DNA of 11,459 bases from an uncultured Chromatiaceae bacterium (lineage in GTDB: Bacteria > Pseudomonadota > Gammaproteobacteria > Enterobacterales > Alteromonadaceae): positions 1-11,459 of the forward strand of contig CAMLRA010000134.1 in NCBI GenBank assembly GCA_946482325.1, given 5' to 3'. The position numbers and the translations under genes were made by a program. Of the stretch, positions 1-6,594 are shown piece after piece. Position 1 is the stretch's first letter, and the number at the start of each line of letters is the position of its first letter. The notes under the pieces were generated by a model that saw only the letters and a list, made by a program, of their open reading frames with translations, was not told where the DNA came from and searched no databases.

Positions 1-1
1 G

Positions 2-1798
2 GAAGAGTTTGAACAACGCGACTATCTCATCAGCCGCGAACGCTTGGGTTTGGCGCTGAACGCCGACTACAGACCCGACAGCCTGACCGAATATTATGTC
101 CGCACTTTATACAGCCGTTTTACCGATGACGAAAGCCGCCAGGCGCTCATTACTGAGCTCGATAAAGCGCAGCTGGCTGGTGTGACTGGCAAAGGCAAAC
201 TGGTGCGCGAACTGAAGCAACGCGAAGAGCAACAGAGCATCAGCGCTGTGGTGCTTGGCACCAAACAGCAACAAGGCGCTTATGAATGGCAACTGGAAGC
301 CGGCAGCAGTCAGGCCGATGAAGATACGCCTTTTAGTATCTCAGGTGCTGCATTTGAACAGAAATTCAAAACGGGTCTGGGGTTTCAGGGCGGCGACATG
401 TTGCACCTGATTGCACCGGATACGGCTTATCTGGCCGACGGCTATAGCCTGGATGAAGTCGAGATGGGCGACACTTACACCAAAGAGCAGGAGCATAACG
501 TAAGGGCTGACCTCAGTCGCGAGTTTATCGCCAGCGCAGGTGTCTGGCAGTTAAAAACCGGGATGAAAATCAGCCAACGCGAAAAAACTGCCCGTGAAAC
601 GGTGTGGGCTTTTGAAGATTTCGCCGACGCCGGCGTCAAAGCGTTGAGCCTGAGCCAATATAGCAACAGCAGTGTCGATTTTGCCCCTGCCCGCTTTGGC
701 CCGGCTATTCATGCAGCCAGTATTTATAGCCTGGTCAATAGCTTAGACAGAGATGATTATATCGACGACGTTGAATCGGCCATCAATAACTTCAAAGCCG
801 ACGAACAGTTAACTGCCGCTTACCTGATGGCACAATGGGAAGGTGATGTGTGGCATTTAGTCGCCGGCGCGCGTTTTGAACATGAACAGCGCGACAGCAG
901 CGGGATTCGTTATGACGGTGAACAGGACTCGTTCACAGCCACCAGCGCCGACACCAGCCATGGCGACTGGTTGCCAGCCTTGATCAGCCGTTATCAGCTC
1001 AATGAAAACGCGCAAATTCGCGCCTCGTATAGCCGTTCATTGGTGCGGCCGAACTTTGCCCAGCTCGCCCCGGCCTATCTGCTGGAAGAAGACGATGGCG
1101 AACTGGAAGCCAGCTTTGGCAACCCTGATCTCAAATCACTGACTTCGGACAACCTCGACCTCGGCGTTGAATATTATGCCGACGGCCTGGGCGTGTTATC
1201 CGCCATGGTGTTTTATAAAGATATTCAGCACTTTATCTATCAGGCGGACCTTGCCGGCAGCGCAGGTTATGAAAACTTTGCTGTGGCAGAGACCTATCGC
1301 AATGGCGACAAAGCAACTTTAAGCGGTCTGGAACTCAATGCCGTGCATCAGCTGTCTGGTTTTGGAAACTGGCTGGACCGGATGCTACTGTCGGCCAACC
1401 TGACGCTGACCCGCTCGGATGCCAGCCTCGGCTATCTCGATGACGGCAAATGGCAACAGCGTGACATCACGCTGCCGAGTCAGTCCGATCGTACCGCCAA
1501 CATAGCGATTGGCTATGAAACAGCAGACTTAAGCCTGCGCCTTGCCGCCAACTATAAATCAGCCTACTTAGCCGAAGTTGGTGCGCTCGATGACGCAGCC
1601 TATGACGTTTTTGCCGACGACCATCTGCAGCTGGATTTTTCCAGTAAATATCAGTGGTCAGACTCCGTGCAGCTGTACTTCAACATCGTCAACCTGAACG
1701 ACGAGCCTTATTACGCTTATACCGGACAGCGTAATGCCAATTTCCAATACGAACAGTACGGCCGCAGCTTTGCGCTTGGCCTGCAAATCAGCCACTAA
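2..1798 (+). CDS. TonB-dependent outer-membrane receptor, 3' part (5' end outside window)
   Basis: The frame is open from base 2, so the gene begins upstream; an internal TTG at 44 is not a credible start. The visible 598 residues are the C-terminal beta-barrel of a TonB-dependent receptor. They show alternating aromatic/polar strands, conserved blocks such as RASYSRSLVRPNFAQLAP and GNPDLKS, and a terminal block NLNDEPYYAY...QYGRSFALGLQISH. These resemble the TonB-Xanth-Caul type of receptor. The protein ends in His rather than the usual C-terminal aromatic residue, although phenylalanine lies seven residues from the end. Such receptors import bulky or scarce ligands across the outer membrane using TonB/ExbB/ExbD energy; the plug and TonB box are not in this window. 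The phytase gene follows after 16 bp, so the pair is probably one operon. The inferred ligand is phytate, a lower inositol phosphate or a phytate-metal complex; sequence alone does not fix it. Confidence 0.93.
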   Translation, partial: EEFEQRDYLISRERLGLALNADYRPDSLTEYYVRTLYSRFTDDESRQALITELDKAQLAGVTGKGKLVRELKQREEQQSISAVVLGTKQQQGAYEWQLEAGSSQADEDTPFSISGAAFEQKFKTGLGFQGGDMLHLIAPDTAYLADGYSLDEVEMGDTYTKEQEHNVRADLSREFIASAGVWQLKTGMKISQREKTARETVWAFEDFADAGVKALSLSQYSNSSVDFAPARFGPAIHAASIYSLVNSLDRDDYIDDVESAINNFKADEQLTAAYLMAQWEGDVWHLVAGARFEHEQRDSSGIRYDGEQDSFTATSADTSHGDWLPALISRYQLNENAQIRASYSRSLVRPNFAQLAPAYLLEEDDGELEASFGNPDLKSLTSDNLDLGVEYYADGLGVLSAMVFYKDIQHFIYQADLAGSAGYENFAVAETYRNGDKATLSGLELNAVHQLSGFGNWLDRMLLSANLTLTRSDASLGYLDDGKWQQRDITLPSQSDRTANIAIGYETADLSLRLAANYKSAYLAEVGALDDAAYDVFADDHLQLDFSSKYQWSDSVQLYFNIVNLNDEPYYAYTGQRNANFQYEQYGRSFALGLQISH

Positions 1799-1814
1799 GA
1801 CGGGAGCGAATCAG

Positions 1815-3794
1815 ATGAAATATCCTGTCTTACCATTCACTATGCTCAGCTGCGCTGTGTTGCTGAATCTTTCCGGCTGTCAGCAGCAACCACATACGGA
1901 AGCTTCATATAGTGGTCACAGCGCAGCAGCCGGCCCGCTTGCGTTACAGCAGTTGGCCATCAGCGGCACTTATAGCGCCAAAGCCACTGTCGCTGGCCAG
2001 ACATTACAACTGCGCACTGACGCCAATGCGCTGCAAGTACTGGACGCGACAGGCAAAGTGCTGGCAAGTGCCGCTGGCCGTTTTGAACGGCTGACGCTGC
2101 TGCAACCACAAGCTGACCAGTTATTTATCAGCGCGGTGGATAAAGAAACTCAAATGTTATGGCTGTGGCAATATCAGGCAGGAGTGCTCACGCCGCGCTT
2201 CAACTACCCCCTAACCAGCCGCGTTGCCGAGGACTTGTGTTTTTATCAAAGCAAAGAAAATCAGCAGCTCAGTCTGTTTGTCATCGGCGATCGTGGCGGT
2301 GCCGATCAACTGCTGTTACAACAGCAAGGCCAGTGGTTACCACAGCCGTTGCCGATGCGCGTGCTGAACCTGCCGTATGACGCCAAATCCTGTGCGGTTG
2401 ATAGCAATAAAGGTGTGTTGTATGTCAGCGAACCACAAGGTTTATGGCGGTTTAACGCCGAAGCTGAATCGGACGAAGCCGGCACGCTGACGCAGGCACG
2501 CCAGCCCTTTGGTGCTATTCAAAGCGAAATCAGCGCCATGCAGTTGTTACCCGACGGTCAGTTGCTGGCTCTCGAAACTGAGCCAGCGCGGCTGCTGCGT
2601 CTTACCCCTGCTGTCGACGATAGTTTCAGTGCTACGGTGTATTCTCTGCCAACTGAGCTGGCGCTGCAAAGCATGGCAATGCAATACAACAAATCCGCGG
2701 TCACGCTGCAATTTGCCGCCGAGCCGGCGTTTTTGCTCGACGCGCAGCCGCTACTAAGCGCGACTTTACCGATCCAGTTACAGCCGCAACAAACCGTGAC
2801 GGCTAGCGTTTTTCCGCAGCTGCAGGCCACACTGGAAACCGCGTCAACCACAACGCGCGGTGATGTGATCGACGACCCGGCGTTCTGGCATCACGCCACC
2901 AATCCGGCGAGCAGCCGCATTCTGGCGACCGATAAACGTTCCGGCCTTGAAGTGTATAACCTGCAAGGGCAACGGGTGCAGCAGCTTCCGGTCGGCCGGC
3001 TGAACAATGTCGACGTGCGTTATGGCCTGAATTGGCAGGGCAAGTTACACGATATCGCGGTGGCTAGCCTGCGCAACAATAACAGCCTGCAGTTATTCGC
3101 CATTGATGCCGCTGGCGTGTTACATGACGCCGGACAAATCCCGACCGCGCTGCCGGATATTTATGGCATGTGCCTGTATCAGCCCAAAGCTGATGAAATC
3201 TATGCCTTTGTTAATGATAAAAGCGGCCGTATCGATCAGTTCCGCTTAAGTTCAGACGGCAACCAATGGCAAGGGAAGCTGGTGCGCACGCTCAAAGTGC
3301 CATCGCAGCCGGAAGGGTGTGTCGCAGACGATCAAAATCATCAGCTGTATGTCGGAGAAGAAGATGTTGGCGTCTGGACTTTTGCTGCGGATGCTACTGC
3401 AACTGCTGAAGGGCAGCTGGTGATTAGCGCCAATGATACCGAAGGCCCGCTGGTGGCCGACGTTGAAGGCATGGCGTTATTGCCGTCCGGCACTTTTACC
3501 GCGCAACCGCAACCACTATTGCTAATTTCCAGCCAGGGTAATGACAGTTATGTGCTCTATCAGGCCACGCCGCCTTATGCTTTTGTGCAGCGCTTTCGTG
3601 TTGGCACCAATCCGGTATTGGGTATCGACGGCAGCTCAGAAACCGACGGCCTGGACCTCACGGTCAAAAGCCTGGGCCCGGCGTTCCCGTTTGGCGCCAT
3701 TGCCATTCAGGACGGTCGCAACCGGATGCCGGAAGCAGGGCAAAACCTGAAACTGGTACCGTTGCAGCAGCTGGAAGCGGTGTTAAAACGATAA
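1815..3794 (+). CDS. Beta-propeller phytase, outer-membrane lipoprotein
   Basis: Predicted 659-residue 3-phytase of the beta-propeller (BPP) family, which hydrolyses phytate in a Ca2+-dependent way. ATG 1815 is chosen because GGGAG lies at 1802-1806; an in-frame upstream ATG at 1734 would overlap the receptor gene and bury the signal peptide. The N-terminus is a lipoprotein signal with lipobox LSGC (Cys22), followed by Gln, so outer-membrane sorting is likely. The catalytic BPP domain covers about residues 340-659: DDPAFW (353-358), TDK (372-374), NNVDVR (397-402), EGC (500-502), EE (515-516), the SSQG motif and DGLDL (611-615). These carry the acidic and basic residues typical of Ca2+ and phosphate sites. 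Residues about 45-335 look like a second, degenerate propeller domain, as in dual-domain BPPs. The gene follows the TonB receptor by 16 bp, implying co-transcription. Phosphate-starvation control is plausible, but the operon promoter is outside the window. Confidence 0.95.
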   Translation: MKYPVLPFTMLSCAVLLNLSGCQQQPHTEASYSGHSAAAGPLALQQLAISGTYSAKATVAGQTLQLRTDANALQVLDATGKVLASAAGRFERLTLLQPQADQLFISAVDKETQMLWLWQYQAGVLTPRFNYPLTSRVAEDLCFYQSKENQQLSLFVIGDRGGADQLLLQQQGQWLPQPLPMRVLNLPYDAKSCAVDSNKGVLYVSEPQGLWRFNAEAESDEAGTLTQARQPFGAIQSEISAMQLLPDGQLLALETEPARLLRLTPAVDDSFSATVYSLPTELALQSMAMQYNKSAVTLQFAAEPAFLLDAQPLLSATLPIQLQPQQTVTASVFPQLQATLETASTTTRGDVIDDPAFWHHATNPASSRILATDKRSGLEVYNLQGQRVQQLPVGRLNNVDVRYGLNWQGKLHDIAVASLRNNNSLQLFAIDAAGVLHDAGQIPTALPDIYGMCLYQPKADEIYAFVNDKSGRIDQFRLSSDGNQWQGKLVRTLKVPSQPEGCVADDQNHQLYVGEEDVGVWTFAADATATAEGQLVISANDTEGPLVADVEGMALLPSGTFTAQPQPLLLISSQGNDSYVLYQATPPYAFVQRFRVGTNPVLGIDGSSETDGLDLTVKSLGPAFPFGAIAIQDGRNRMPEAGQNLKLVPLQQLEAVLKR

Positions 3795-3829
3795 AAGTTA
3801 TGTGACGAACACCTTTATCGTACGGCTAT

Positions 3830-3909
3830 TGTACGGCGGCGCTTACGCTTGCACGTACCTACGCGCTTATCGGAGCTGTAGGTATCGGCAAGCAACGCGC
3901 CGCCGTACA
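3830..3909. repeat. Long imperfect inverted repeat (REP/MITE-like) after the phytase gene
   Basis: A perfect 13-bp arm (TGTACGGCGGCGC, 3830-3842) pairs with its complement at 3897-3909. Inside it GCTTGC pairs with GCAAGC and TACCTAC with GTAGGTA, separated by 3-4 nt internal loops, leaving a 15-nt apical loop. The result is a hairpin of about 80 nt, 35 bp past the phytase stop. There is no T-run, so it is not a standard intrinsic terminator. It looks like a dispersed extragenic palindrome or short non-autonomous element, and may also protect the phytase mRNA 3' end. No second copy occurs in the window. Confidence 0.7.
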
Positions 3910-3936
3910 TTACCTAATATTCTCATCTCGCCCACA

Positions 3937-3954
3937 TATAACTTTTCAGTTATA
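3937..3954. promoter_or_regulatory. AT-rich inverted repeat upstream of the sORF-cysA unit
   Basis: TATAACT and AGTTATA form a perfect 7-bp inverted repeat around a 4-nt TTTC loop, about 96 bp before the sORF start. The surrounding 3910-4035 stretch is AT-rich and is the only room for the sORF-cysA promoter. An operator role, for example for a sulfur regulator, is inference. I could not assign a convincing -35/-10 pair. Confidence 0.25.
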
Positions 3955-4049
3955 ACCTGCTCCGAAAAAGTATTTAAAGTTATTAAGCAGCTCTGTTTTA
4001 ATGCAGGCTCTTAGATATTAGGCATATAGATGTCTAAACGGAGGCGCAG

Positions 4050-4181
4050 ATGCAACAGACTCAATTAACCCGCTGGCAACGCTACAGCTTATGGCTGCAA
4101 CAGGCGTTAATCCGTGCTGAGCTTGGGCCCTGGTTGGCGGCCACCCGTTCTGACAACACTTCTGTGGCAGAGTCATTATGA
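4050..4181 (+). CDS. Small Trp-rich protein (43 aa) translationally coupled to cysA
   Basis: ATG 4050 has a strong ribosome site, GGAGG at 4040-4044 with a 5-nt spacer. The 43-residue frame ends at TGA 4179-4181, overlapping the cysA ATG in an ATGA junction, while cysA itself lacks a good Shine-Dalgarno. That layout argues for real translation and coupling. The peptide begins [18 protein letters not shown] and has three Trp (9, 15, 28). The N-terminal half is amphipathic and basic; the C-terminal tail is Ser/Thr/acidic. It has no signal peptide, no membrane span and no Cys. I do not recognise a family. It could be a small protein acting with the ABC transporter, a leader peptide that tunes cysA translation, or a relic of a lost upstream gene. 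It does not resemble the C-terminus of CysW as I know it. Confidence 0.55.
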   Translation: MQQTQLTRWQRYSLWLQQALIRAELGPWLAATRSDNTSVAESL

Positions 4182-5242
4182 GTATTGAAGTCCGGCAACT
4201 GCGGAAGAATTTCGGCGATTTTAAAGCCGTGGATAATGTCAGCCTGTCGATTAAAAGCGGTGAACTGACCGCATTATTGGGGCCGTCCGGCTCTGGTAAA
4301 ACCACACTGTTGCGCCTGATCGCCGGCCTGGAGCAGTCCGACAGCGGCAGCATTTTATTTAACGACGAAGATATCAGCGACCGCCACGTCAGTGAACGCG
4401 GTGTCGGCTTTGTGTTCCAGCATTATGCCCTGTTCAAACATATGACAGTGGCGGAAAACGTCGGTTTTGGCCTCAGCGTCAAGCCAAAAAAATTCCGCCC
4501 GTCGCATGCGGAAATTCAGAAAAAAGTACACAAATTGCTGGAACTGGTACAGCTGGACTGGACGGCAGACCGTTATCCATCGCAATTATCCGGTGGCCAA
4601 CGCCAGCGCATCGCCCTCGCGCGCGCTTTAGCCGTCGAACCCAAAGTGCTGTTGCTCGATGAGCCTTTTGGCGCATTGGATGCCAAAGTACGCGCCGAAT
4701 TGCGTCGTTGGTTACGCCGGCTGCATGACGAAATTCATGTCACGTCTGTCTTTGTCACGCATGACCAGGAAGAAGCGCTGGAAGTCGCCGACCGCATCGT
4801 GGTGATGAACAAAGGCCGGGTCGAGCAAGACGGCACACCGGAACAAGTCTACGACCATCCGGCCAATCCTTTTGTTTACGAGTTTTTAGGCACAGTCAAT
4901 TTGTTCCATGCCCGGGTACGCGATGGTGACCAGCTGGTACAACCGAGCAGCGCCGACTTACCGGCAGAAGCCGCGCAACTGGAGCAACCAGGCCTCGCTT
5001 ATGTACGCCCGCATGAAATCGATGTACTGCATGCCAAGGAAGAAGATGCTATCGCCGCGCGGCTAGAGCTTATCACTGTGGTCGGCCCGACAGTGAGGCT
5101 CGAGCTGCAGTCACAACAAGCCGATCAGATTATTCATGTCGAACTGGACAAAACCCGCTTTAAACAGCTGGGCTTGTCCGTCGGCCAGCACACCTGGTTA
5201 AAACCACGCTACAGCCGGGTGTTTTTGGGCGAAGGGATTTAA
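4178..5242 (+). CDS. cysA: Sulfate/thiosulfate ABC transporter ATP-binding protein CysA
   Basis: A 354-residue ABC ATPase that would power sulfate/thiosulfate uptake at the inner membrane (E. coli CysA is 365 residues). The ATPase domain is complete: Walker [10 protein letters not shown] (35-43), Q-loop Gln81, signature LSGGQ (137-141), Walker B VLLLDEP (157-163), D-loop ALD (166-168) and H-loop His195. The C-terminal third begins after FLGTVNLF and contains YVRPHEID (275-282), a CysA-type regulatory/TOBE region; this favours CysA over other importers of the same ATPase group. The ATG overlaps the stop of the 43-aa sORF. No cysP/sbp, cysT(U) or cysW flanks it: upstream is a phytase and downstream a repeat element. 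Its permeases must be elsewhere, or it serves another permease. A short terminator overlaps its stop codon. Confidence 0.88.
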   Translation: MSIEVRQLRKNFGDFKAVDNVSLSIKSGELTALLGPSGSGKTTLLRLIAGLEQSDSGSILFNDEDISDRHVSERGVGFVFQHYALFKHMTVAENVGFGLSVKPKKFRPSHAEIQKKVHKLLELVQLDWTADRYPSQLSGGQRQRIALARALAVEPKVLLLDEPFGALDAKVRAELRRWLRRLHDEIHVTSVFVTHDQEEALEVADRIVVMNKGRVEQDGTPEQVYDHPANPFVYEFLGTVNLFHARVRDGDQLVQPSSADLPAEAAQLEQPGLAYVRPHEIDVLHAKEEDAIAARLELITVVGPTVRLELQSQQADQIIHVELDKTRFKQLGLSVGQHTWLKPRYSRVFLGEGI

Positions 5243-5264
5243 TGCCCGGCGGCATACTTTTTTT
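5242..5264 (+). terminator. Short intrinsic terminator of cysA
   Basis: ATGCC (5242-5246) and GGCAT (5251-5255) form a 5-bp stem with a CGGC loop, followed by AC and seven T (5258-5264). The stem starts on the last base of the cysA stop codon. It is short but has the right T-tract, and more hairpins follow immediately in the repeat element. Confidence 0.55.
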
Positions 5265-5379
5265 GCCCTGCGGGCAGCGGTTGGTTATTGCCATCATTTT
5301 TACCTTGGCGGCTAGACCGTCTAGCAAAGATTTTATTTTGTCTTTGAACTAGCGTTCGGCTGTTTCGCCCTGTGGGCGA

Positions 5380-5407
5380 GTTACTTTTTATCGCGATAAA
5401 AAGTAAC
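5380..5407. repeat. Perfect 28-bp palindrome within the left repeat unit
   Basis: GTTACTTTTTATCG is followed directly by its own reverse complement, giving a perfect palindrome with no spacer. An adjacent CGCCC-TGT-GGGCG hairpin lies at 5366-5378. It occupies the same place as the 5804-5837 hairpin in the opposed unit, but with a different apex. Confidence 0.85.
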
Positions 5408-5803
5408 CAAAAAGCGCTCGCCCGGTTCCGCTCGAAAGCCCGTCTGAAAAGTCGCTGTCCAAGGCGAAAATGTAACTCGCACGGCTGGGCGTCACACGAC
5501 TAGCGTCGCCGTGCTCAGACACCCATTTTCTTAAAACCTTGGCCAACGATTTTCAGCCGGCTCGCTCCAACGGGCAGCCTGCTGCAGCATCAAGATTTGT
5601 TTTTAATTCACTCGAGTCAAAAGCAGTAACATCTCAGAAAACCAATTCCCCGTTGGAGCAAGCCGATGCAAATCAGCGGTTTGAGGTCTTAAGACGGCGG
5701 GTGTCTGAGCAGGCTGACGGTAGCAGCCTGCGAGTTACGCCGGCGCCTCAAACTGTTGATTTTCAGCGGGCTTTCGAGCGTAACCGGGGGCGGTTTTTCT
5801 TTG

Positions 5804-5837
5804 GTTACTTTCTTTTGCTGAAACAAAAGAAAGTGAC
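5804..5837. repeat. 14-bp stem hairpin within the right repeat unit
   Basis: GTTACTTTCTTTTG (5804-5817) pairs with CAAAAGAAAGTGAC (5824-5837), with one T-G wobble, around a CTGAAA loop. It is the counterpart of the 5380-5407 palindrome. Its T-rich arms could terminate transcription from either side. Confidence 0.75.
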
Positions 5838-5925
5838 TCACCGTTAGGTGAAATCTCTTCTAAGCGGTCTCGCCGACAAGGCAAAAACGAAAAATAAGCC
5901 AAGTGCCGCCCGCAGGGCGAAGAAC

Positions 5926-5960
5926 TTGCGGTAGCAGGAAAAAATGATTGCTAATCGCAA
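5926..5960. repeat. Interrupted inverted repeat just outside the large element
   Basis: TTGCG-g-TAGCA (5926-5936) pairs with TGCTA-at-CGCAA (5949-5960) around an A-rich loop. It marks the right edge of the repeat element. The rest of 5961-6093 shows no gene and no clear promoter. Confidence 0.4.
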
Positions 5961-6051
5961 ACAAAACACATCAAAAAATCTAATCCATCCGTCACAAATC
6001 TTCTCGTGCTTCCGCCACAACCCTGTCACGCAATCTGACTAATCTGGCGCC

Positions 6052-6076
6052 CGTTGCTGCAGCTGCAGCGCCAACG
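6052..6076. repeat. Palindrome directly upstream of the ribosome site of the gene at 6094
   Basis: GCTGCAGCTGCAGC (6056-6069) is a perfect 14-bp palindrome, bracketed by CGTTG and CAACG (6052-6056 and 6072-6076). It ends five bases before the AAGGA ribosome site, so in mRNA it could form a 5' hairpin or act as a DNA operator. Function unknown. Confidence 0.4.
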
Positions 6077-6093
6077 CTCAAAAGGAAAATCGG

Positions 6094-6474
6094 ATGAAAC
6101 TGCTGACTCACACTTCATTTCTACTGGCTGGTCTGTTTAGCTTTGGTCTGTTGAACAGCGGCACCGCACAGGCGACAGAGCAACACAGCTACAGCAATAG
6201 TGGTTACTGCCAGCTGGCTGCGAAAGGCACTTCTCAATATCAGCGCAATGTGCTGGCCGCTTATGCTGGCAAACTGGGTTATACACCAAGTCAGCGGGAA
6301 TGCCGTAGCCTGCAGCAACAGCGCGCAGTCCCTGCGCCAGTGTTTGAACTGGGTAGTGCTATTAAGCAATTTGAACAAGGTTCAGTGCGTAAATTGCCGA
6401 ATGCTACGGTGGAAAAACTGAAAGAATTGGACAGAAACCGCCAGCAACAGTGGTTTAATCAGGTCGCTGGTTAA
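6094..6474 (+). CDS. Small exported protein of unknown function
   Basis: A 126-residue protein starting at ATG 6094, with AAGGA at 6082-6086 and a 7-nt spacer. Residues 1-27 form a clear Sec signal peptide (KLLTH, hydrophobic core, cleavage after AQA at 27), giving a mature periplasmic or secreted protein of about 99 residues. The mature part has two cysteines (39 and 70) that could form a disulfide, an Ala/Tyr-rich helix between them, and a Gln-rich, basic C-terminal half with VEKLKELDRNRQQQW. No transmembrane segment or lipobox follows. I do not recognise it firmly. The Cys-AlaAla...Gly...Cys spacing faintly recalls the small DUF3718-type exported proteins of Alteromonadales, but that is recollection, not a match. 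It stands alone between the repeat element and a modest terminator at 6493. Confidence 0.8.
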   Translation: MKLLTHTSFLLAGLFSFGLLNSGTAQATEQHSYSNSGYCQLAAKGTSQYQRNVLAAYAGKLGYTPSQRECRSLQQQRAVPAPVFELGSAIKQFEQGSVRKLPNATVEKLKELDRNRQQQWFNQVAG

Positions 6475-6492
6475 TCTGCGTCATCACAACAA

Positions 6493-6513
6493 GGGCGGCT
6501 GCACTGGCCGCCC
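6493..6513 (+). terminator. Candidate terminator of the small exported protein gene
   Basis: GGGCGGC (6493-6499) and GCCGCCC (6507-6513) form a perfect 7-bp GC-rich stem with a 7-nt loop, 18 bp after the stop codon. The downstream T-tract is poor (GCACATTTCTG), so it may be a weak intrinsic terminator or an mRNA-end stabiliser. Confidence 0.45.
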
Positions 6514-6534
6514 GCACATTTCTGTTGCTAACTC

Positions 6535-6564
6535 TTGAGCCATCCCACCGCAATTGCCTACAAT
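6535..6564 (+). promoter_or_regulatory. Sigma-70-type promoter of the DUF3297 gene
   Basis: TTGAGC (6535-6540) and TACAAT (6559-6564) match -35 and -10 boxes in 4/6 and 5/6 positions with an 18-nt spacer. Transcription would start near 6571, about 24 nt before the ATG at 6595. The promoter sits over an upstream TTG in the same frame, which argues against that codon being the start. Confidence 0.55.
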
Positions 6565-6594
6565 AGCGCTCTTTTTTTTCAGCAGAATCTCAGC

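Larger units (their letters stand above)
5265..5918. repeat. Large imperfect inverted-repeat element (two opposed ~270-310 bp repeat units)
   Basis: The left unit (about 5265-5574) and the reverse complement of the right unit (about 5649-5918) align along nearly their whole length with scattered substitutions and indels. Shared anchors in order are GCCCTGCGGGC, AGACCG, a GTTAC hairpin followed by AAGTAACCAAA, GCTCGAAAGCCCG, GTAACTCGCA, TGCTCAGACACCC, TCTTAA and GCTCCAACGGG. A 74-bp spacer (5575-5648) separates the units. The element fills the 851-bp gap between cysA and the gene at 6094. It contains no transposase or convincing gene. A TTG-started 102-codon frame at 5539-5847 merely crosses it. 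Hairpins of the GTTACTTTC...GAAAGTAAC type recur in gammaproteobacterial intergenic regions, from memory and not checked. The element is best described as a non-autonomous dispersed repeat inserted as, or grown into, an inverted dimer. Confidence 0.8.

Noticed and set aside
3802..4014. 70-codon frame downstream of the phytase
   Set aside because: It runs straight through the 3830-3909 hairpin with an Arg/Tyr-rich nonsense-like composition and no ribosome site.
4028..4035. AGATGTCT, a 7/8 match to a MetJ met box, upstream of the sORF-cysA unit
   Set aside because: MetJ needs at least two adjacent boxes. The preceding 8 bp match only 5/8 and the ones before that not at all, so chance is likely.
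5539..5847. 102-codon plus-strand frame with a TTG start ending in GRFFFGYFLLLKQKKVTHR
   Set aside because: It lies inside the inverted-repeat element, crosses its spacer and right hairpin, and has no ribosome site. Its terminal residues simply translate the hairpin arms.
5844..6029. 61-codon minus-strand frame with a hydrophobic appearance
   Set aside because: It overlaps the right end of the repeat element, has no family resemblance, and lacks supporting signals.
6535..6594. Upstream TTG start extending the DUF3297 protein by 20 residues
   Set aside because: The TTG is part of a good -35 box and the transcription start would lie downstream of it; family length fits ATG 6595.
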